64,000 nt of DNA, from positions 496,001 through 560,000 of the forward strand of contig CAWAKJ010000005.1 of NCBI GenBank assembly GCA_963782595.1, given 5' to 3'. The notes beneath the pieces were generated by a model. It was not told the DNA's origin, ran no database searches, and was given only the letters and a program-made list of their open reading frames with translations. A program made the translations under genes and the position numbers. This DNA comes from JAMQPK01 sp963782595 (GTDB taxonomy: Bacteria > Acidobacteriota > Vicinamibacteria > Vicinamibacterales > JAMQPK01). Below are positions 34,063-41,318 of the stretch, one piece after another. Every line of letters begins with the position of its first letter. The stretch's first letter is position 1.

Positions 34063-34824
34063 ATGACGTCAGTGTACAAACCCAATATCTCGCCGGTTGA
34101 ACAGTGGACGTCGACGATTGCCGGGGCGGCTTTGTCGGTGTTCGGTTTCCGACGCTCGAACCGGGCGCTCGGACTCCTGGGGTTGGGGCTGCTCGCCCGC
34201 GGCGCGAGCGGATGGTGTCCGGTGTCCGCGGCCGTGGGCCGGGATACGCGCAACGTCGACGAACCGACGAAACGGCACCTCGGCGGGTCGGGCGGCATCA
34301 TCGTGGAGGACACGATTACCATTCATCGTCCCGTCAGCGAGGTCTATTCGTACTGGCGCAACCTCGAGAACCTGCCGCGCTTCATGGCCCATCTCGAGGC
34401 CGTCCACGTCAACGACCGCTCTCACTCGCACTGGGTGGCGAGGGGACCGCTGGGTGTGACCGTGGGTTGGGATGCGGAGATCATCAACGACATCCCGCCG
34501 TCGCTGCTGTCGTGGAAATCGGTAGGCCAGTCGGACGTCATCAGTGCGGGATCGGTCCGTTTCAAACCGTCCGGCGATCGCGCGACCGAGGTGCGTGTGA
34601 AGCTTCAGTACGATCCACCGGCCGGTAAGGTTGGTGCAACGCTGGCCTGGCTGTTGGGGAACGATCCGCAGCAGCAAATCGCTGAAGATCTGCAACGCTT
34701 CAAACAGTTGCTGGAGACGGGCGAGATTGCCGCCGCCAGCTCTGATCGCCGAACCGCATCGAGCCGGAACCGTCGCGAACTCGATGCCTCGGAGTTGTCG
34801 GGAGAGTTCGGATCGTTACGGTAG
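34063..34824 (+). CDS. SRPBCC-family protein with membrane-associated N-terminus
   Basis: 253 aa. GGGAG about nine bases upstream supports the ATG at 34063. The N-terminal 60 residues are hydrophobic (WTSTIAGAALSVFGF, ALGLLGLGLLARGASGWCPVSAAVG), resembling DUF2892-type membrane segments. Residues ~85-225 form a polyketide-cyclase/START-like domain (EDTITIHRPVSEVYSYWRNLENLPRFMAHLEAV, VRFKPSGDRATEVRVKLQYDPP). The same two-part layout is known from stress-associated proteins of unknown role. The C-terminus is Ser/Arg-rich and probably disordered. Confidence 0.8.
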   Translation: MTSVYKPNISPVEQWTSTIAGAALSVFGFRRSNRALGLLGLGLLARGASGWCPVSAAVGRDTRNVDEPTKRHLGGSGGIIVEDTITIHRPVSEVYSYWRNLENLPRFMAHLEAVHVNDRSHSHWVARGPLGVTVGWDAEIINDIPPSLLSWKSVGQSDVISAGSVRFKPSGDRATEVRVKLQYDPPAGKVGATLAWLLGNDPQQQIAEDLQRFKQLLETGEIAAASSDRRTASSRNRRELDASELSGEFGSLR

Positions 34825-35037
34825 CTGTGAGCCGAAGGCGCGAATGCGATCGAGGGCATTTGCCCGCCGGCTCAGGCCCGCGGCGACCGCTCGCGGAGGT
34901 GGAACGAACGCTTTGGCGCACATGGGTACGGGGAACCGTCGGCGCTGCGGTACATCGCGCGAAGGGCGGCCATGGTGCTGAGAAGATGATCGTTTCGAGC
35001 ACGCAGACGGTCGCTGCGGGTTGAAAAAAACCGTTTT

Positions 35038-35463
35038 CTACTGTACGTCCACGAGTTCCATTTCGAACACAAGGCCGGCATTGCCGGGAATGCCGGCGGC
35101 CGGCATTCCCACGGTTCCATACCCGAGATCCGGCGGAATGATCAGCCGCCGCCTGCCGCCCACGCGCATCCCCTCGAATCCCTGATCCCATCCAGGTATT
35201 ACTTCGCGGGCGCCCAGCCTGAACGTGAACGGTTCGCCGCCGCTCGAAGAATCGAATTGCTTCCCCTTGTGGTCGGATCGGCTCGCATCGTAGAGCCAGC
35301 CCGTGTAGTGGACTGTGAGACGCGCGCCCCGTCGCGCGGCCGAGCCAGTGCCGGCGACGAGATCGACTTGGGAAAGGGCCGCAGGTGGCGGCGAGGTGAC
35401 CGGCGCCTCAGCACCGCCACAGGCCATCAATGCCATCAACGACATGAATGTCAGGAACCGCAC
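35038..35463 (-). CDS. FKBP-type peptidyl-prolyl isomerase, lipoprotein
   Basis: 141 aa. The N-terminus MRFLTFMSLMALMACGG has a lipobox, so the mature protein should be lipid-anchored at Cys15. The FKBP domain is complete: GARLTVHYTGWLYD, GKQFDSSSGGEPFTFRLG, VIPGWDQGFEGMRVGGRRRLIIPPDLGYG and GLVFEMELVDV. It catalyses proline isomerisation, probably on periplasmic or outer-membrane proteins. Confidence 0.92.
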   Translation of the reverse strand: MRFLTFMSLMALMACGGAEAPVTSPPPAALSQVDLVAGTGSAARRGARLTVHYTGWLYDASRSDHKGKQFDSSSGGEPFTFRLGAREVIPGWDQGFEGMRVGGRRRLIIPPDLGYGTVGMPAAGIPGNAGLVFEMELVDVQ

Positions 35464-35477
35464 GGCGGCAGTTTATC

Positions 35478-35696
35478 TCAGTCGGCTCCGGGCACCCTCG
35501 ACGCGTCCGAGCCCTCGTCGGGCGCCCCGGCCGCGACGTCTTCGTAGTCCTGGCGGCCAGTTCGATCGGCTTCGCCCAACGCGCGATCGCGATTCGCCCC
35601 GACGTATCTGACGTCGTTGGAAAAGGCGTGAGGGCTGCCTGTGAGCTCCTTGATGTCTTCCATTGCGTTTCGCGCGACGTCGGGATGCTTCTTCAT
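35478..35696 (-). CDS. Small hypothetical acidic protein (72 aa)
   Basis: Starts MKKHPDVARNAMEDIKELTGSPHAFSNDVRYVG, with AAGAAGAGG a few bases upstream supporting the ATG. The C-terminal half is Asp/Ala/Gly-rich (RTGRQDYEDVAAGAPDEGSDASRVPG) and probably unstructured. No known domain was recognised. It lies 14 nt upstream of the FKBP gene on the same strand, so the two may be co-transcribed. Confidence 0.6.
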   Translation of the reverse strand: MKKHPDVARNAMEDIKELTGSPHAFSNDVRYVGANRDRALGEADRTGRQDYEDVAAGAPDEGSDASRVPGAD

Positions 35697-35862
35697 GATG
35701 CCTCTTCTTGTACAACCGAACACTACGAGATTCGTGCCACACTGAATTGCAGCGATTCGCGACACGTTGGCGGTGCGGGCAACTGGTGAACCGTATTTTT
35801 TCTGCGGAAATACAGACGGCACACCTTCTGCTAGATGTCAGTTTTAAGAAGGAGGTGTCTCA

Positions 35863-36030
35863 GTGCTGTATTACGCGCTTGTTTTCTTGATCGTGGGTCT
35901 GATAGCCGGTGTTCTCGGTGCCACGGGCATCGCGGCCATTGCTTCTCAGATTGCGTGGATCCTGTTCATCATCGGCATCATCCTGCTGGTGATCCATCTC
36001 GCCACAGGACGGAGAGGGCCAGTCCTCTAG
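35863..36030 (+). CDS. DUF1328 small membrane protein (YtjA family), 55 aa
   Basis: GTG start at 35863, preceded by a strong AAGGAGG eight to nine bases upstream. The protein reads VLYYALVFLIVGLIAGVLG, then GIAAIASQIAWILFIIGII, with a short tail ending RRGPVL. The two TM segments and length match the DUF1328/YtjA family, small inner-membrane proteins of unknown function often seen in stress-related contexts. A GC-rich hairpin follows 11 nt after the stop. Confidence 0.85.
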   Translation: MLYYALVFLIVGLIAGVLGATGIAAIASQIAWILFIIGIILLVIHLATGRRGPVL

Positions 36031-36040
36031 GGACGGCGTC

Positions 36041-36061
36041 GGGCCGGCCGCTGGCCGGCCC
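36041..36061. terminator. GC-rich hairpin after the DUF1328 gene
   Basis: GGGCCGGCC (36041-36049) and GGCCGGCCC (36053-36061) form a perfect 9-bp stem with a 3-nt loop. No T-run follows, so it may be a REP-type element rather than an intrinsic terminator. Confidence 0.5.
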
Positions 36062-36073
36062 TCCCTTGCGTTG

Positions 36074-36994
36074 GTGCGCCGGCTTCTCTTTGCTGTCTGC
36101 CTCGCCTGCAGCGTCGCGTGCAGCGATCGCGCTCGAAATGCGGCTCCTCTCGGACCGCAGGTCGTTGTCGGCGATGTTGAGCCGCCGCTCGTCGCGCAGG
36201 CGGTTTCGCTGAAGTTTGCTGTGATCGGCGATTCCGGCCGCTGGAGCGACGCACAGCGAGAAACAGCGGCACAGCTCTCGGCACAACGCAAAAAGGTGCC
36301 GTTCGACTTTGTGCTGATGCTGGGCGACAACAACTACGGCGACGGGTCGCCGGAGTCCTACCGTGTCAGGTTTGAAGATCCGTACAGGCTTCTGCTCGAT
36401 GCGGGCGTGACGTTTTACGCCGCGCTCGGCAATCACGATCCGGACCAGCAATGGCACTACCCCCTCTTCAACATGGGTGGGAAGCGTTACTACACATTCG
36501 AGCGGAGAGCGGGCCTGCCACCGCTTGTCGGCGAACGCGTGCAGTTTTTCGCGGCCGACACGGTGAACCTCGACAACGCCCAGGTGAGCTGGCTCGACCG
36601 GGAGTTGTCGCGATCGACGGCCGAGTGGAAGATCGTCTTCTTTCACCACCCGATCTATACGTCAGGGCGCTATGCGTGGTCGTCGGCCGTGCTGCGCCAT
36701 AGCCTCGAGCAGGTCTTTGTCGAGCACGCGGTCGACGTCGTGTTTTCCGGCCACGAGCATCTCTACGAACGTATCAAGCCCCAGAAAGGTGTGATGTATT
36801 TCGTGGCGGGTGCGTCAGGCTCGGTGCGCGAAGGCGACCTGCACGCGGCGCCGCACCAGGCGACGGGTTACGATCGCGATCTGAGTTTCATGGTGATCGA
36901 GATTGCCGGCGACGCGTTGTACTTTCATACGGTCAACCGGCGCGGCGAGACGATCGATCAGGGGAAGATCGTCAAGATGCGGACGCCTTCGTAG
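36074..36994 (+). CDS. Metallophosphoesterase, purple-acid-phosphatase type, lipoprotein
   Basis: 306 aa from a GTG at 36074 (a TTG codon lies just before it). The N-terminus RRLLFAVCLACSVACSDRA contains a lipobox. Metal-binding motifs of calcineurin-like phosphoesterases are in order: FAVIGDSGRW (D-x-x), LGDNNYGDG, LGNHDPD, FFHHPIYTSG and VFSGHEHLYER. It should hydrolyse phosphomonoesters or related substrates in the periplasm; the natural substrate is unknown. Its 3' end overlaps the convergent kinase-like gene by 23 nt. Confidence 0.88.
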   Translation: MRRLLFAVCLACSVACSDRARNAAPLGPQVVVGDVEPPLVAQAVSLKFAVIGDSGRWSDAQRETAAQLSAQRKKVPFDFVLMLGDNNYGDGSPESYRVRFEDPYRLLLDAGVTFYAALGNHDPDQQWHYPLFNMGGKRYYTFERRAGLPPLVGERVQFFAADTVNLDNAQVSWLDRELSRSTAEWKIVFFHHPIYTSGRYAWSSAVLRHSLEQVFVEHAVDVVFSGHEHLYERIKPQKGVMYFVAGASGSVREGDLHAAPHQATGYDRDLSFMVIEIAGDALYFHTVNRRGETIDQGKIVKMRTPS

Positions 36995-38063
36995 CCCCAG
37001 GACAGGCCGGCCGCTCGACGATCTGCCGGACTTTGTCCTGAAACACCGCAGCCCAGTTCTTCACATCGTCCAGACCGGCGCTCGCGAACAGCGTTTCGAT
37101 TTGTCCGGGCGAGAGCTGCCGAAGGCGCTCGCCGAGCAGCCGGCGCCCTCCTTCGGAAAGTGCCGTGTCGTTGAACGTGCCGCCGTTGTACGGCATTTCT
37201 CTCATCGATAGCAGGCAGTTGGACCGATCGCCGAACCACACAGGCTCTGCCCGCCAGCTGCGGAGATGGACTTTGCCGGGACCGAACGCCGATCCCACAT
37301 CCTGAATCATCACGAGCGGGTGTTCGCAGTCGGTGTCGGCGTGGTCGGCGCAGATGAGCCGCTGGTTGGCCGCCTTGTTGTCCCAATGATGGAGGAAGAC
37401 TGCCATCAGTCTCAACGCATCCACCTCTTCGCGCGTCGCGCCACCGCGTGAGGGGTCGATGCGTTCCAGCTCATAAAATGCCCACCCACGTTCATGGCCG
37501 GCTTCAATCGCTTCGCCATCGAGATTCCTCTCCACGCTGACGTGGTGGAAGTCGCGATAGGTGGCATAGTCGATTCGCGTGTCGAGGGAGTCGGCGAACC
37601 CGAACATCTGCGCGAGCGAGCGCGTATGGAATGGCTGAAAAGGGCAGCCATAGCAGCGGACGGTCTCGACACGCGAGACGCGGTCGGCGCCAAACCCCAA
37701 CGCATGAAGCAGCCGAGAGGCCGCGATTTCCGACGGAATCTCTTTCGTCCATCCGTACTTCACCTTGATGCGCTCGCCGCCGGGCAGCTCGCACTCGAAC
37801 TTGGGCGTCGTACCCGTCACCTCGTCTGGCTTGTATCGGCACGTCGTGAGGGTAGGGTGCACGACACCACTGTTCGGATCGAATGCAAAATCGACCGTGG
37901 CCGCGTCGAATGTCGCCTGACGAAACACGCGAGCCCGCGCCAGTGCATTGTTGCGTGCTGTCCGCTCCTGTCCGGTCGGGGCGGGAATACCGTCGCCGCT
38001 TTCGAAGTTGCCAAACGCCACTACGCCGGCTGCAAGCGTCGCGATGACGAGCGTGTGCCTCAT
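36972..38063 (-). CDS. Secreted protein with an atypical kinase-like motif set
   Basis: 363 aa from the ATG at 38063. A short signal segment (LVIATLAAGVVAFG) is followed by a domain not matching a named family that I recognise. The order of motifs recalls atypical kinases of the FAM20/HipA/PI3K type: a Lys in KVKYG (102), a Glu in SEIAAS (112), LHHWDNKAANQRL with D228 and N233 like a catalytic loop, and MIQDVGSAFG with D255 like the metal-binding DxG. Cys-rich YGCPF suggests disulphides in the periplasm. A kinase-like fold is inferred from pattern only. The gene is convergent with the phosphatase and overlaps it by 23 nt. Confidence 0.6.
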   Translation of the reverse strand: MRHTLVIATLAAGVVAFGNFESGDGIPAPTGQERTARNNALARARVFRQATFDAATVDFAFDPNSGVVHPTLTTCRYKPDEVTGTTPKFECELPGGERIKVKYGWTKEIPSEIAASRLLHALGFGADRVSRVETVRCYGCPFQPFHTRSLAQMFGFADSLDTRIDYATYRDFHHVSVERNLDGEAIEAGHERGWAFYELERIDPSRGGATREEVDALRLMAVFLHHWDNKAANQRLICADHADTDCEHPLVMIQDVGSAFGPGKVHLRSWRAEPVWFGDRSNCLLSMREMPYNGGTFNDTALSEGGRRLLGERLRQLSPGQIETLFASAGLDDVKNWAAVFQDKVRQIVERPACPGATKASAS

Positions 38064-38152
38064 GCCCGCTGCTGGAAGCAAGCCGTACGCCAGACAGCAA
38101 CGTCGTCCGTTGACATTTTCCTCGCGTTACGGCAATTTGCACAGCACACGCT

Positions 38153-39010
38153 ATGGATGCCGAAGCAATCAGACGCCGGCGGTTTCTCTCTGCGCTTGGA
38201 GCGGGTCTTATCAGTGCTCCCCTCGCGTCGTTCGGCCAGCGCGGCCGGCCGCTCGCGCCGGGCGAAGTCCGTGGCGACAAGCCGGCAGCGCCTCCGCCTC
38301 CCGTCCGCAAGGCCACCATCACAAAACTCTTCAGGACGCCCGATGGTCATCCAAATGCGCTCGACGTGTCGCCGGAAGGGTTCTGGATCGGCGAGCAGGT
38401 GACCGATCGCGTCATCCTGATGGATATCAACGGGAAAGTGCTCAAGGCGTTCCAGACCGAGTGCCATAACTGCAGCGGCCTCGCGGTCGGCGGCGGATAT
38501 CTGTGGCTCTCGGCCAACGGAGCGGCGCAGTTCGATCGTCCGATAAAGATAGACGACACCAGCCAGGAGATTCTGCAGTGTCAGATGGACGGCACTGTGG
38601 TGAAGCGGCACCGAGTGCCGCTCGGCGGAGGGGGTTCAACTGGCATCGAGTATGTGGACGGCACGCTGTGGATGGTCGCCTCGCGCCTGCGCGCGCTGAT
38701 GCAGGTGAACACCGAAACGTTTCAGCCGCTCGTCGCGCATCCGTTCCAGATGCAGCGGCCACACGGGCTGGCATGGGACAATGGCGCGATGTGGGTTGTG
38801 GACGGCTCGGACGAAGCGCGGCTCGTGAAGATCGACGCGAAGACCGGCGCGACGCGCGAGAGCATTCAACTGGCGCTCGGCGATCCCGATCCCCACGGGC
38901 TGGCGATGTTGGACGGCAAACTGTACTTCTGCGACGCGGGCATTCATCCGGGATGGGACAGAGACAAGAGTCCGCATACTGGCTGGGTCTGCCGGGTGGA
39001 CGTACTCTAA
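38153..39010 (+). CDS. Tat-exported beta-propeller (NHL/SMP-30-like) protein
   Basis: 285 aa. The N-terminus MDAEAIRRRRFLSALGAGLIS has a twin-arginine-type signal. From about residue 55 the chain shows repeating propeller strands (GFWIGEQVTDRVILMDINGKVL, GGYLWLSANG, DGTLWMVASRLRALMQVN, NGAMWVVDGSDEARLVKID), consistent with a six-bladed fold. Tat export hints at cytoplasmic folding or cofactor loading, but no cofactor site is obvious. It is followed by a TAGGGAT tract and a diheme cytochrome c, so a role near a redox pathway is possible. Confidence 0.78.
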   Translation: MDAEAIRRRRFLSALGAGLISAPLASFGQRGRPLAPGEVRGDKPAAPPPPVRKATITKLFRTPDGHPNALDVSPEGFWIGEQVTDRVILMDINGKVLKAFQTECHNCSGLAVGGGYLWLSANGAAQFDRPIKIDDTSQEILQCQMDGTVVKRHRVPLGGGGSTGIEYVDGTLWMVASRLRALMQVNTETFQPLVAHPFQMQRPHGLAWDNGAMWVVDGSDEARLVKIDAKTGATRESIQLALGDPDPHGLAMLDGKLYFCDAGIHPGWDRDKSPHTGWVCRVDVL

Positions 39011-39013
39011 GAA

Positions 39014-39069
39014 CAGGGATTAGGGACTAGGGACTAACTAGGGATTAGGGAATAGGGATTAGGGAATAG
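39014..39069 (+). repeat. TAGGGAT heptamer tract upstream of the cytochrome c gene
   Basis: Units CAGGGAT, TAGGGAC twice, a TAAC break, then TAGGGAT, TAGGGAA, TAGGGAT and TAGGGAA. It uses the same consensus as at 23436. It ends next to the ribosome binding site of the cytochrome c gene. Confidence 0.85.
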
Positions 39070-39082
39070 AAGAGGAGACGCG

Positions 39083-40099
39083 ATGCGAGGACTCTCCGTA
39101 ATTCTGGCCGTCGGGGTGTTGGCAGCAACCGGATCCATCATCGCGCAGCAACAGGCGCAGCCCGCTCCACAGACGGCGGACGCGCCGGCGAACCTGCCGC
39201 GATGGGCGTACGGGTATCCCGAGCCGGGCACCACACCTCCGCCCCCTGTGCAGCCCGCGAAAGACGACGGGTCGCCGAAAACACTGGAGGGGAGCACAGG
39301 CAAGTTCACGCTGACACAAATCCGGGATGGCTTCGGACCCGCAGACTGGCATCCCAGCGATCACCCGACGATGCCCGAAATCGTGGCGCGCGGGCGGAAG
39401 GACGCCAACGTCCGGGCGTGTGCGTTGTGCCACTATCCGAACGGGAAGGGCCGGGCCGAAAACGCGCCGGTCTCCGGGCTGCCGGTCGCCTATTTCATCC
39501 AGCAGATGCACGATTATCGAAACGGCACCCGCAAGAGCGCCGACCCGAAAAAGGGCAACACTAACGCGATGATCGCGATCGCGAAAGGAATGACCGAGGA
39601 GGAAATCAAAGCCTCGGCCGAATACTTCGGCGCGATGAAGTGGACGCCGTGGATCAAGGTTGTCGAAAGCCGCACGGTGCCGAAGACGCGAATTGCGGGA
39701 GGGTTGTTCGTCAGCCTGCCCGGCAGCGAAACCGAACCGCTCGGCCAGCGCATCATCGAGATGCCGGCCGATAACGATCGCGAGGCGCTTCGCGATCCGC
39801 GTTCGGGCTTTGTGGCATACGTGCCTGTTGGTAGCATTAAGAAGGGCGAGGCGCTCGTGAAGGCCGGGGGCGGCAAGACCACCGCCTGTGCGATCTGTCA
39901 TGGCGCCGACCTGAAGGGACTGGGTCCGGTGCCCGGGCTGGCGGGGCGGTCGCCGAGTTACAGCGCGCGGCAGATGTTCGACATGCAGACCGGCGCGCGC
40001 GCTGGCGTCTGGGCCGATCTGATGAAGCCGGTTGTTGCGAAGTTGACGGAAGAGGATTTGATCAGCATTTCGGCGTACACGGCGTCGCTTGCGCCCTGA
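39083..40099 (+). CDS. Periplasmic diheme cytochrome c
   Basis: 338 aa, preceded by GAGGAG seven bases upstream. A signal peptide ends near VLAATGSIIAQQ. Two CXXCH haem-binding motifs are present: CALCH at about residue 113 and CAICH at about 270, each followed by a GxG/P stretch and a distal Met-containing region (QQMHDYR, QMFDMQTG). The two-domain layout matches cytochromes c4/c553-type electron carriers. Long proline-rich N-terminal linker (residues ~40-60). It probably passes electrons to a terminal oxidase or to the DUF1592-type cytochrome at 41319. Confidence 0.9.
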   Translation: MRGLSVILAVGVLAATGSIIAQQQAQPAPQTADAPANLPRWAYGYPEPGTTPPPPVQPAKDDGSPKTLEGSTGKFTLTQIRDGFGPADWHPSDHPTMPEIVARGRKDANVRACALCHYPNGKGRAENAPVSGLPVAYFIQQMHDYRNGTRKSADPKKGNTNAMIAIAKGMTEEEIKASAEYFGAMKWTPWIKVVESRTVPKTRIAGGLFVSLPGSETEPLGQRIIEMPADNDREALRDPRSGFVAYVPVGSIKKGEALVKAGGGKTTACAICHGADLKGLGPVPGLAGRSPSYSARQMFDMQTGARAGVWADLMKPVVAKLTEEDLISISAYTASLAP

Positions 40100-40109
40100 C
40101 GAGAACACC

Positions 40110-40961
40110 ATGAAGATCCTGCGCGTCATTGCTGTCGCGGCCTGTCTCGGCGCGAGTGCGTCCGGTCAGACGCCCTCCGCGCCGCAGACCTGGTCGGGCG
40201 TCATCAGCGAAAGCAAATGCGGCGCGTCGCATCAGGGCATGGCCGCTGCCGCCGGGATGACCGAACGCGCGTGCGCCTTTCACTGTCTGAAGGGCCTCGC
40301 GAAGTACGTGGTCGTCGACGATCAGCAGAAGATCATTCCGATCGCGAACCAGGATTTCGCCGGTATACCGTTGCGGCTCGCGCGGCCGGTGCGCATCACC
40401 GGCGCCCTCACCGACAGAGGCATCGTCATCTCGCGCATTGAACTGCCGGTCGTGCATTCCCACATCGGTCACGTGATGATTGCGTGGCGCGATACGCCGG
40501 GTACAGTGGGGTTGCTGACAGTCGCGTTGAGCGACACGCGCGTTGCCGCGGCCCACGCCCTGCTGACATCGAAGTCCAGCAGTCTCGACGATCTGAAGCT
40601 GCACGCCGGCCATGTGCTGCACGCGCTCGACCCGGAGGTCGAGCCGAAAGGTCCGGCATCGGGATACGGCGCGAAGAAGGCGGCGGTTGGAGCGCTGCAG
40701 CATGTCGGCTTCGCCGCCGCCATCGACACTGCCTCCGCCGAGGTGAAAAGCCGCGCCGCCGTGGTGTCTGCCGGATTGACTGATACCAATGCCGCCATCG
40801 ACCGCGCCATCGCGGCGGCGCAGAAGATCCGCGCCGCGACGTCGCCGGCCGACGCCGCCGCGCTCGCCCGCGAGTTGCCGGCGCTGACGACTGAGATCAG
40901 CACCGGACTCGATCGGGCTCAACAGGAAATGCGGTTGATGATGAAGGCCGAAGGGTTATAA
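40110..40961 (+). CDS. Secreted protein of unknown function, Cys-containing N-domain and helical C-domain
   Basis: 283 aa from the ATG at 40110 (ILRVIAVAACLGASASG signal). The N-terminal half has a recurrent acidobacterial pattern, WSGVISESKCGASHQG ... ACAFHCLKGLAKYVVVD, with a SPQ-like beta barrel (PVRITGALTDRGIVISRIELP) and three Cys that may bind metal or form disulphides. The C-terminal half is Ala-rich and helical (TNAAIDRAIAAAQKIRAATSPADAAALARE). It starts 10 nt after the cytochrome c gene and sits immediately before fmdB, so is part of the same operon. No function can be assigned. Confidence 0.7.
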   Translation: MKILRVIAVAACLGASASGQTPSAPQTWSGVISESKCGASHQGMAAAAGMTERACAFHCLKGLAKYVVVDDQQKIIPIANQDFAGIPLRLARPVRITGALTDRGIVISRIELPVVHSHIGHVMIAWRDTPGTVGLLTVALSDTRVAAAHALLTSKSSSLDDLKLHAGHVLHALDPEVEPKGPASGYGAKKAAVGALQHVGFAAAIDTASAEVKSRAAVVSAGLTDTNAAIDRAIAAAQKIRAATSPADAAALARELPALTTEISTGLDRAQQEMRLMMKAEGL

Positions 40962-40968
40962 AGGAACC

Positions 40969-41214
40969 ATGCCCATCTACGAATACGAATGCCGCGGCTG
41001 TGGCCATCAGTTCGAGTTTCTCCTCCTCCCGTCTACCGTCCCCGCGTGCCCCTCGTGCAACGGGAACGACCTGGCTCGCACGATCTCGCTGTTTGCCGTC
41101 AGCTCGGACGGGACGCGGCAGCAGGCCCTGTCGGACGGCCGCAAGCGGGCGTCGCGGGTGCAGCGCGACAAGGCCCATGCTGCGGCGGAGTACGAACGCG
41201 ACCACCAGCACTAA
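40969..41214 (+). CDS. FmdB-family zinc-ribbon protein
   Basis: 81 aa. MPIYEYECRGCGHQFEFL and CPSC give the two CXXC knuckles of a zinc ribbon in the first 30 residues, the FmdB/regulatory protein hallmark. The C-terminal half is charged and probably unstructured. AAAGGAA sits a few bases upstream. Proposed roles for the family include transcriptional regulation and metal sensing; none is proven here. It closes the cytochrome c operon. Confidence 0.88.
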   Translation: MPIYEYECRGCGHQFEFLLLPSTVPACPSCNGNDLARTISLFAVSSDGTRQQALSDGRKRASRVQRDKAHAAAEYERDHQH

Positions 41215-41318
41215 CCTGAATAACCCCAGGAATCGTGACAATTTGCGACGTTTTGGGAGTAGCCTGCCGTCCCGCCGCGCGGTATCCTAGTTACGCTCTT
41301 TAAACTGACCGGAGTGGT

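Noticed and set aside
34827..35024. 65-codon plus-strand frame between the SRPBCC and FKBP genes
   Set aside because: It starts at a GTG without a ribosome binding site, is Arg-rich, and has no domain or TM.
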